A stretch of 64,000 bases of DNA from positions 496,001 through 560,000 of the forward strand of contig FJUW01000012.1 of the NCBI GenBank assembly GCA_900074885.1, given 5' to 3'. This DNA comes from Rhynchosporium graminicola (Eukaryota; Ascomycota; Leotiomycetes; Helotiales; Ploettnerulaceae). The position numbers and the translations under genes were made by a program. A model generated the notes under the pieces. The model was not told the origin of the DNA and searched no databases. It saw nothing but the letters and a program-made list of their open reading frames with translations. Of this stretch, positions 55,379 to 64,000 are shown piece by piece. Numbering within the stretch: the first letter of the stretch is position 1; each line of letters opens with the position of its first letter.

Positions 55379-56994
55379 ACCGAAGACGAGCCAGCACACC
55401 ACCCGGGGAATGAAAGGAGTCTATGAAGGAAAAAGCGTACCATCGATTCTTCCAACGAGATCCAAGATGATGAGCGGATTGTAACTGTTTAGAGTTTGTA
55501 TGATTGATCCATTTTCGCTTGTTAGAGCGTCTTTTCTGTCAAGTCTGGATGCAAGCTATGTTTCTTGCAGGACACGTATTTGACATGTTGCGATACCCTA
55601 TAGTTATACATTGTTGTGCTTTTTATAGCACACTTTCGCGCGCCCGAAGGATTGAATGGGTAGGAGGGATGAGGAATAAGAATGAAGGAAGAAGGAGATA
55701 TGAGGAGGCGCCAAGGTCGAATCGACGGGACACAGTCAGGATGGAAATGAACCTGAAGGAAGAATATTGACTAAAATCATGAAATCCACGGCGGAGGCGG
55801 GTAGAGGGCCGAATCCTGCGAGTTTCGCCATGAGAGATCTAGATACCGAAGGAGTACGATCTGCTCCGATGTCCAAGATATTTGTATGTACCTAGATTTT
55901 TGCACAATGGGATATGCAGAGATCCCCAGAGTAAGCAATCGAGCGCAACAGAAGGGACCCGATGATTACATGATATAAATCTACTTGATTCTCCCAATGA
56001 AGCCACTTTTCCGCGGAACTGGACGATGTTGTGGTGACAATTTCAGAGCTCCTAGAAAAAAGCAACACCATCCTCGATTCAGCACCTTCCTCTTTCAACT
56101 CAGATCTTTCTTTTGTCGTGCCACTTCTGACATTCCTGTCATTCAAAGGTCTCGACCTCTATTTCGGGCGAGCCAACCCTCAACCTGTAGACGGAATATG
56201 CCTTTATCCTGACATTAAAGAGCGGATCCGATCGTAAGCTCGTAAGCTTGATTGTTGCATGCGGTGCGAACAGCGTAATACTGCTCGTCGTCATTGATGC
56301 CGTTGATCGAGAGGAAAAGACGTCCTGCCAGCGCCAGTTTGATGAAAAGACGAGGGATGCCACACCCGAACACCTATCGCGTCGGGTATCTATCTCTCCG
56401 CATTTCACATGGCAAGATCTTCAACACCAGAACAGAAATAAGGTTCCCGAAAATCAGGGTCCAACTGCTCAAAGTCTAAGTTTTGCTGGAGATGTATTGT
56501 TCGGGAGCCATTCACGGAGCAGGAGACGGCGCCGACGAGCTTCGACTTGCTCGATTCCGAGACCATCAATCCGAGCTGTGGATCGAGTCTTCATCAAGGT
56601 TAGCGTCGAATTCGACATGCCCACCCGTAACAGGGATCAGGATTTAGCGAGAATCTCAAGGAGTAGAAGTGGGGCCGGGGTCCAATAATGGCTGTCCAAA
56701 TAACCAACATGACGTCTTTATGCAGGATAAGCGAAAAGGGATAGAATTCAGGGTCTTTCTATACCCGGGCGAGCTGGGTATCGACTGGGACTTTCTAGAT
56801 GCATCCCGGCTCTAGATTTGAATCTCAAATAGTGGAAGTAAAGACCGAGAAGCTTCGTATATATAGAGATCGCCTCGGATCAGTCGGTTTGGAAGACCCA
56901 TGCCTCAATTCTGCTTTGAATGTCTTTTATCTTGCTACATCTCATTACCACCATCCGGGTCACTGGGAATACTCTATACGTCGTTCGTCGCATC
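55379..56994. other. intergenic with a possible gene relic
   Basis: Between about 55985 and 56820 the plus strand carries protein-like pieces in changing frames: TISELLEKSNTILDSAPSSF with LSFKGLDLYFGRANPQPVDG (about 56031-56234), LIVACGANSVILLVVIDA (about 56245-56300), NTYRVGYLSLRISHGKIFN (about 56370-56425) and KGIEFRVFLYPGELGIDWDF. Stops separate them and I could not link them by sound splice sites. This looks like a decayed gene of unknown family, or a real gene whose introns I cannot place. Confidence 0.35.
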
Positions 56995-57750
56995 ATGACC
57001 GCAGAACTTGAAGCGGCTCTCATGAGCCTTGGTCTGGAGGAGTATCTGGAACGATTTCAGGAATCGGGCTTTAAGGATTGGGAATCTCTTTCGAAGATCG
57101 CCGAGTCACAGGTAAGCATTTTCAGCATGTGAAGTGAATCAAACAAATAATTGTCTCTTTCCCCGTCAAGTCACATATCATTTCTCTGCCACTCGTTGAT
57201 GCCGTTGATTTTTTACGATGGAGATTCTCTGCCTCGCTCATGCAATACCCGATTCACAGATGTGACAGCGAACAAGAGGCTAACTAGCCCGCGAACCCAG
57301 CTCTCGTCACTTGATGTACGGCTAGGACATCGTAGACGTCTTCAGAGAGCCATCGCGAGTGGGCGATTATGGCCAGAAAACACACCATTACCGCGCGGTC
57401 CGGATCTCAACCAACGGATACGCGACTGGTTAGTGGAGGAAATCCACACTCCAGAAGGATCGGATTTTCCGGAGTCAGAGTCCCAAACATCTGCTCCTGC
57501 GCAAGCGGACTTGATGTACCACAGGCATGGATCTCAGACTTCATCTGAGAATTCGTCGCTTCAAAGTGTAAGTCGAGCCAATGTCTCTCATGTTTCCGTT
57601 CTGACGTTCGGGTCTCAGATTCCCTCGGAAGGAAAGGTGCTCAGTGAACAGAAACCTAGGAGTCTCGTCACAACAGGAAACACATCTGGCTCCAAGTCGG
57701 CGACACTTCGACGGACCGGTCCTAAGGACACGGGTCAAGGAGTGACATAG
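56995..57750 (+). CDS. SAM-domain protein, C-terminal part disordered
   Basis: Two exons, 56995-57111 and 57301-57750, give 188 aa. The N-terminus is a sterile alpha motif: LMSLGLEEYLERFQESGFKD, WESLSKIAESQ, then across the intron LSSLDVRLGHRRRLQRAIAS. SAM domains mediate protein self-association or pairing. In many filamentous ascomycetes the same type of SAM domain, with a GHRRKLQR helix, sits ahead of an HMG box; here the remaining 120 residues are Ser/Thr-rich (SQTSSENSSLQSVS) and no HMG box follows before or after the stop. The 189-nt intron is long for this window, yet its acceptor is fixed by the SAM sequence and is in phase. It may be a naturally short protein or a truncated relative. 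Confidence 0.65.
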
Positions 57751-58746
57751 TCACCGCACACAAAGGCGTTTTTGCACTTTTGGAGTTTGGCACTGGGCGA
57801 GCATCTACAGAACGGAGATACTAGATTGGCGCGACATTGGAATATGATTGTTACGATTACGAGGGACTTGAGGTGCATGGTTAATTTTGATATGTTCAGA
57901 CAGATACCCCCTTTTGAGAACACAGAAATATCGGCTGGGGGCTCCGCACCGCTCCGCACTCCTTTTGAGAAAGAGTGACCCCATCTGATGCGACTCCAAG
58001 AAGAAGGGTAAGAGATTAGACTTTAGCACATGATAAAGCATAAACTGTCGAGATGCGGGGAAGAGTTTCGGGCAACCCTGGTTACGATTGAGTTGAGCAA
58101 AATACTGTAAAAACACTTCTCTAGTGAACGTTGTTCAGAACTCCAACCAAGTTTCACCTAAAGCTTCAACTGCAGTATAAAGCACGTACGGAAGAGTACT
58201 TCCGTACCTCTTACCTATCGTACTACCTACTATATACATACATGCTACTGTAGAACGACAAGAGATTTGGCATCAGTGCATAGGTAGAACTAGAAGATTC
58301 CACATTACAAGAAAATTCAACAAATCATCTGACTTCGCTGAGTCGTCTCAATGTCAATCCGGAAACAGCAAAATCTGGGTCACCGGGCATGGACGAATAA
58401 TCTTTGATCTTTCTCCCCTGTACGACGTTATGCGACTTAAGAGGCCAACCGCTTTCGTCTCCGGTGAAGTTCACAGTGTAGGTCGAGCTGGTTTTGCCAA
58501 TCCCTATCCAACCCTCCATCAAAGTCCAAAACATACTACTTGTAAGTATCATCGCGTTTACCCAGTGATACCGTAGTAGTAGACGGACATGACTGGTCCA
58601 GCAACGAATTCGTGCCTCTCGTGCCAGTTTTGGGCCTTGTCTTTTAGGGTGGGATAGTCTCACAGGAGCGCCGACGATCGTAATTTGCCACGAAAACCTC
58701 GGTATTATTCTGAATGTAGCAGTAGCTTTAATGTTTGATGCTTTCG

Positions 58747-58962
58747 GAGGAACAGCGATCAGGTATTAAAAGTACAGTTAGCAGGGGGTAGATGACTGTC
58801 CTGTAAAAGGTATAGTCCTTAGAGCGTACTGACTTCTCACTCACTGACTACCGTATCAAGTGAATAGATTATGCCCTGCTTACAGACCTCGATACTGTCA
58901 CTTGTAGGAAAGCCACTGGATGCCCTGCTAATCGTGCTACCAATACCCGACTGCTGTACCTC
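58747..58962 (+). mobile_element. MITE-like element, copy B
   Basis: About 216 bp with imperfect 42-bp inverted ends (left 58747-58788, right 58921-58962; about 33 of 42 matching): GAGG.ACAGC and GCAGGG flank GGTATT and AGTACAGTTAGC-like words. It is the reverse-complement homologue of copy A over its whole length; AAAAGGTAT is shared near the left end. Outer flanks of the two copies are unrelated, so these are separate insertions. Confidence 0.85.
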
Positions 58963-59595
58963 ATTTAATCCTACTCGTTGAACAATCGAATTCCCTTGGG
59001 CTTTCGGGTCTTAGAAATTGATTGAAATGCTCCCAGTTTTAACCCTCAACCACTAATCCCTTGCTTCCTGGGCAAGCAATTTATATCCTGTAGTTTATAG
59101 AGCTATTGATCTCAAACGAACCACACACCACTATCAACTTTACAACCGAGCATCTCGCTAGCAGCCATTTCAAGTAGGTAGCTATTTCAAGGCACCAGGC
59201 TTCTAAGACGCATAGTCTTCTACTAAAACTAATTTCTAGGATAACAGCTTGGAATGATGGAATCTGGTCTTGTACACGGGAAAGGTCTCATACCAAGGGT
59301 ATAGATACTGTTGATCACCAAACAACACAGTACTTCAAAGTCAACGATTGCTACAAAACTTTACTCGCAAAGTGATCCAAGTCGCAAGACTAATGGTAGG
59401 AATCTATTTAATCGATGGACTAGAATCACGAGACTACTGTACATATCCCGATCAAGCTCTCAAGTGCGTAAGTATGTAATGAGCCCTGTTTGATATACTC
59501 CACCCCAGGTAAACTACTCGCGGCATGCATGAAGTTACACGGAATCAAAACAGGCAATACGGAGCGTGCGGCACGATATATCTGTCTGGATTTAA

Positions 59596-59617
59596 GTCGA
59601 GTCGAGTCGAGTCGAGT
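59596..59617 (+). repeat. pentanucleotide microsatellite (GTCGA)n
   Basis: About four to five perfect GTCGA units. Confidence 0.9.
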
Positions 59618-60132
59618 GGGGGAGTTCTGTAAAAGAACAATAGAGCCTGGGCTCACATGACCTCTCCATGTAATCTGCACGTCGGCAGTAATTTTCTTTC
59701 ACTCTTTGGGAATCTTGATATTACGTGTTCCATTCCCTATTGCTAGACATTTTCAGACGCTAGGTATTCAATCATAGGTTGATAGGCTACGGGATCTGGT
59801 GATAGAAGAACGGATACACAAATTAGTAATCACGATCACGAGGAAGATCGTTACTCACGACCAAAACGCAGACAGAAAGATAGCGAGTAAGGATCATTGA
59901 GACTGTAAAGATGGCGCGAATTACACCAATTACAAAGTCGTGAAAAGCATGCAATACAAACCAATATCTAGGTATCACCGCAAATCTCCAACTATAACAA
60001 CCTATCAACCAAGCGAAAAACGTATCATCTCAAGCGAGCGTCTTCCAGCAGTGCAACTCCAACACGAAACAGCTGTACCAATTCGAGTTCGTATCCCCGA
60101 AACTCATCTCGTCAAATTCTTTTTGAAAAACA

Positions 60133-60820
60133 TCAAACGGCTGGAGGTGCCGAACCCGCGGGAGCTGTTGGAGCTGGAACTTTGGCATGGGCAATAACCT
60201 CCGTCCGTCCACTTCTATGCCAGCAAGCTAGGAAAGCACCACAAGAACCGCATTTATGCTCGCAGTCTTTGAACCATGACGCCATGTAGGGGATACATCC
60301 TAAGCAGAGACAGCAGCAGCAAAGCAGGGCGGAGAGGCTAGAGAGGTTGAGTCAGTTTATGGCAGCATGGGAAATGGCTAGTTTTATTTCTCATTATGGA
60401 GAAGTGAATGCAAGAAACATACTGTGTCGTCCCACCCGATACAAACTCCGTCCTAGTCAACTCCCGTACACCACAGACTGGACAATCCACAGGTGCTGGA
60501 CCCTGCTGGAGCGAAGCCAGAGGCGTAGCCATCTGGTACTTTGTGTTGTTTGCAGGTGCGGCACCAGCTTTGAAAGTTTGTTCTTGTGGTTGGGGCTGCG
60601 GCTGGTCAACTCCATAGAACTCATTTTTTTCACCGTTGGGTCCGCCTGCGATCGGGTAGCTTGGTGGAGCGTTTTCGATGTCCGGCGAGTGCATAGTCAT
60701 TGGTTGCTGGACGGCATATTGGTGAGCGTTAGGGTCGGTAGTTGGTTGATTCGTGGTCATGGGTTGCTGAACTCCATAGTGTTGAGCATTAGGGTCGGCG
60801 ACGGACTGAGGGTATGACAT
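60133..60820 (-). CDS. LITAF-domain membrane-associated protein
   Basis: Two exons, 60820-60423 and 60337-60133 (intron 85 nt), give 200 aa. The N-terminal half is Pro/Gln/Asn-rich and repetitive: DPNAQHYGVQQPMT recurs as DPNAHQYAVQQPMT. The LITAF-like domain follows: DCPVCG supplies the first CxxC knuckle; a hydrophobic, Cys-rich insert (LLCCCCLCLGCIPY) would dip into the membrane; CGSC in EHKCGSCGAFLACWHR supplies the second knuckle. Together they bind one zinc ion on the cytosolic face of endosomal or plasma membranes. The intron falls exactly between the first knuckle and the hydrophobic insert. In animals such proteins act in endosomal sorting; the role in fungi is not settled. Confidence 0.88.
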
Positions 60821-61903
60821 TTTGATAATGTTACAGTAGAGTAGATATTGAGTGCTCTCAAGCATTTCTCAAGTATTTCTTGAATTAAGGAATTAGCTTC
60901 CTTACTTCGGATTGGATGAAATTGGGTTGGGAAGCGTACTGATTCGCGAAGTGGTTTTAATATAAATTAGAGGAGCTTTTCCCCTGGGAGAACAGCTCTG
61001 ATATACCACGTCAATCTCCAGGCAGCCTTACGAGAAAGCCTAATCTAAAGAAAGACATTTCAGGAAAGGAATCTCCACAGCCCGTCTCTTGGGTAAGACC
61101 TCTAGTAAGCTGGCAGACGATCAAACGGGTCCAGCATGTGCCATCGACCCAACCAGACAAGCCTACCAGCCAACGTTTCGTCTGGATTCGTATAAGATAC
61201 CAATTTAGAGATGCTAAGGTAAGAAGCGAAGGCTTCTGATTGCTTGAGTACTCAGAGTGGAGCAAACTGCGCCTTCCATCGCGAAGGCGCGAAGTGTTGG
61301 TGTGGCTGACACGTAGAAGAGCTTCACTCTCATAGGTCACTTCGCCTGATCAATACTTCGCTTCGCGGCAGGGAATGCGGGATGAGGGTGTACTTGTACA
61401 TAATTGGCAAAAGTGAAAGCGATTGCTTGAAGGCAGAGGCTCGGCATTGAACAATTAGGGAGTGGAGTTTCTGACGTGAGGATCGACTTAGATTTGCCTA
61501 AGTATAACTCTAGTCCGTCAGCCGACTCCACCCGTGTCTACTGGCGACTTGGTACTAGGCGGTACAATTTGGAAAGGATGGCTGAAATATTCGAATTTAA
61601 AAGACAGAAGTTGGAGCATATCAGGTACGTTTCAAGATGTACTAGACTTGGCACTGAAAATGACATAAAAAATGCAAAAGCTGGCTGAAAGATTACTACA
61701 AATTCCACTTTTTATCAAAAGTCAGAACGCTGACCACGCCAGTTACGATATCACGAAGTAAAGAACTCGCCATTGCAAGTATGAACATGCTTTGGTTGCC
61801 GATAAGTCTCGCATAGCTCTGTTTGCCAATCTGCGCAATCAACACATATTAAACATTACCTAATCCATACGCTTCTCGTCTGCCAAGGTTGCCTTTGTCG
61901 AGA
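60821..61903. other. intergenic, no gene recognised
   Basis: About 1.1 kb between the start of the LITAF gene and the end of the Slm1-type gene. Nothing supportable. Confidence 0.5.
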
Positions 61904-63764
61904 TTAGATCTTGTCATGCGCAGCTGGCGTGATAGCACTTGTTGGAGAGACTACAGTTGGGCTGGTAACAGTCTGTTGGCCGGTCATGCCAGATGTCTGG
62001 AGAGGAGCCGGAGTGGCTTGCTTCTCGTCAGCATACGCAGGAGGGTGAGCAGCTGTATTGTCAATAGGGCTGGCTGGGCTGATAGGGCTCACGGCCTCAG
62101 TTGCTGGGCCGCTGCCTACCACAGATCTGATAGCTTCGTACCACTTGCTGGCATCACTAGCAGAGTGTGCCTTGAATTGAAACTCTGATGAGCCAGATAA
62201 CTTGCTGCCAATACCCTTGCTGACGTCCTTCCCTTTGATATTGAACTTCTCCCCACTCGTGGATCCAATGACAGCATCAGGAAGGTAGATAGAAATTTCA
62301 GGAACAGGATCCTTGCGCAAGTTGTCGCTGTCCTTAAACTCGTGGAGGAATTTTGATGGCGTAACCACGTAGTAAGCAGTTGAGTAACCACTCATGCTGA
62401 GCTTGTTACGAGATTTTCTCTCCAAGCTACCTTCAATCACGGCTTGGGTCGAAGCGTGGTTTTGATTCGGGAAGGCAATACCGTCAATTGTGCGATCTGC
62501 TGAATTGGGATCGATGAGCATGGCCTTGTTTCGCTCCACAAACCCAGTCCACTCGAAGTTGAGGGGAACAGCTTGAGCGGTGCCGAGCATATCTGTACAT
62601 GATAAGGATCAGCTGTTGGACGTAATCTAGACAAAGAGGTCTGGAGACACAGGAATAAAGACAAAAGAACAAGCTTCCCGAATACTTACCGCCGTAAAGT
62701 TGTTCGATCTTCTGAGCCTGTCCGCTCACGAACTGGTTGAAGGCCATAAGCGCTTGCTGGACAACCTCGACAATATGGGTTTCAAATTGAGCGAAGTTTT
62801 GCTGAACTGCAATCAAGTCATGCTTGTTGTTGTTTTCTACATTCCAAAGTTAGCAAGTCTTTTCTATGCAGCAGGAAGGATCTTCGACGGATTAGAGGTC
62901 GCAGGCATGTCGAAATAAAAGATCATAATGAGCAATCAGAAATGTGACATACCCTCAAGAACTTGCTTGCCGAGGCGGTGGTAAACACCTCTTTGGAGGA
63001 CATATGGATCATCATTGGCAGTCACCTTTCCTCCGCTTGATCCAAAGCCAGCAGTGTGTTGCCCCAATAGCTCGATATGCTTCTGAGTAGTATTTCGTGC
63101 CTTCTCAACCTCCTTAGCACTCTTGCCAGCACCCCCAGAAAGCTCCTTCGACTTATTCTTGATTTCCTTGTGAAGTCGGTCGAGAATTGGCATCACAGAG
63201 CCCTTGATATTCTTCTCGGTCTCGATGTGCGTATTGACCATACCCTTGATACCGTCAGATTTGGCACAAAGGTTTGTGGACGAGTTAATACCTGTGTGTT
63301 TTGTCTCATGTTTTCAAAGAGACCTGCGATACCACCGAGGGATTGGTCAAAATGGTGGCCTTCCTTCAATGGATCCGAGATCGTCTGTACCCATCTGTGA
63401 ACACTACTCCCGATTTAATTTCAGTTGGCTTGTCCATACCTTCAACACTTTCTCGTATTCCTTAGCGTGGGCTTTCTGTATCTTCTCTGTAGCCTCAACG
63501 TAGGCCTCGAGATGGCCAACAGCGTGTTTCCATGCTTGCAGACGCTCCGCCAACAACTCAGAAGTCTAGTCAACACGTTAGCTTGTCAAATTTATTTCTG
63601 AGTCCAAGACTTGTAGGTGTACTGACATCCTTGGGGTTCGTAACAGGAACAGCGTCGTCGCTCAAGGCGCTTGAGGTTGAAGTCTGGCGCAGGGGCATAG
63701 TAACAGGGTGAGAGCCAGGAAGACCTGCTTGATGAGCAGACATCTTGGAGTTTGTTCTAAGCAT
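61904..63764 (-). CDS. slm1: Slm1/Slm2-type PH-domain protein (TORC2/eisosome)
   Basis: Six exons, 63764-63627, 63565-63440, 63384-63292, 63244-62953, 62836-62690 and 62592-61904, give 494 aa in one frame. Slm proteins bind PI(4,5)P2 and sit at eisosomes in the plasma membrane, where they carry the TORC2 signal to Ypk kinases. Residues 48-290 form the helical, F-BAR-like part (LLAERLQAWKHAVGHLEAYV, FENMRQNTQ, KNKSKEL, QFETHIVEVVQQALMAFNQF). The PH domain lies at about 320-425: ASTQAVIEGSLERKSR opens it and HSASDASKWYEAIRSVV closes it. The tail is Ser/Pro/Thr-rich, as in relatives. An inner Met at 63743 is an equally good start. The fourth and fifth introns (116 and 97 nt) are longer than the others. 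Confidence 0.9.
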
Positions 63765-64000
63765 CTTGGATTAGTCGTGGCTACAGCGTAAGGAGGAGAA
63801 CAGCTGAGATCTCGCCATGCTGTCAATATGCAAGCTTACATTTTGGGTGCGCGTGGGGTAGACCTGGGATGAATGCTGGTGCCAATCACGTTAATCTCCG
63901 GGCCGACTTGGTATTTTAAAATGCGAAATGCAATCGGTGCTTGTTTCCCGTAATGTTTGAATGGAGATGAAATGTGATATTCGAGAAGATGGAGGTTCTG
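63765..64000. other. upstream region of slm1
   Basis: The last 236 bp hold the presumed slm1 promoter and leader; nothing else is seen. Confidence 0.5.

Larger units (their letters stand above)
57751..60132. other. intergenic with a MITE copy
   Basis: 2.4 kb with no supported gene. MITE copy B is at 58747-58962 and a pentamer tract at 59596-59617. A minus-strand open frame at 58325-58663 ends in protein-like sequence (TVNFTGDESGWPLKSHNVV) but has no partner exons. Confidence 0.5.

Noticed and set aside
58325..58663. Minus-strand open frame with TVNFTGDESGWPLKSHNVV
   Set aside because: Partly protein-like, but no start context, no family and no joining exons; left as intergenic.

Overview
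The window reads as nuclear DNA of a filamentous ascomycete (Pezizomycotina, possibly Leotiomycetes). Genes are split by short GT-AG introns, mostly 45-140 nt. The products include a GH72 glucanosyltransferase, fungal GH78 and GH79 enzymes, a CEDEP-type fungal phytochrome, a Slm1-type PH protein and a Ppg1-like phosphatase. There are no operons, and neighbouring genes are separated by long AT-rich or microsatellite-rich intergenic DNA. All exon borders below were worked out by hand from splice signals, reading phase and family motifs; no transcript or database search was available.

Layout. 0.9-3.0 kb: F-box-like gene (+). 4.7-7.4 kb: large conserved-looking unknown (-). 9.7-11.1 kb: GPI-anchored GH72 beta-1,3-glucanosyltransferase (-). 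13.7-22.5 kb: a sugar-use neighbourhood made of an alpha-glucoside-type MFS transporter (-), a secreted GH79 beta-glucuronidase-like enzyme (+) and a GH78 alpha-L-rhamnosidase-like enzyme (+). 22.5-30.2 kb: gene-poor and AT-rich, with one unknown gene (-) and a frameshifted membrane-protein gene (-). 30.3-32.0 kb: divergent psf3 (-) and sod2 (+). 32-36.7 kb: repeat-rich desert with a degenerate tandem array and an inverted-repeat element. 36.7-40.4 kb: two single-exon coiled-coil genes (+). 40.4-44 kb: microsatellites and a reverse-transcriptase relic. 44.0-48.0 kb: divergent ppg1-like phosphatase (-) and upf3 (+). 50.8-55.4 kb: phytochrome histidine kinase (+), with a MITE copy of the same family on either side (48.6 and 58.7 kb). 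57 kb: SAM-domain gene (+). 60.1-60.8 kb: LITAF-domain gene (-). 61.9-63.8 kb: Slm1-type PH protein (-).

Most housekeeping genes (psf3, sod2, upf3, ppg1, slm1) are independent. The one arrangement that looks functional is the transporter/GH79/GH78 trio, whose combined activities (release of uronic acid and rhamnose from plant glycans, sugar uptake) suggest a small catabolic cluster. The most unusual gene structure is the phytochrome, whose GAF domain can be kept in frame only through a 9-nt microexon. The clearest non-coding discovery is a roughly 210-bp MITE family with 42-bp imperfect terminal inverted repeats, present twice in opposite orientation.
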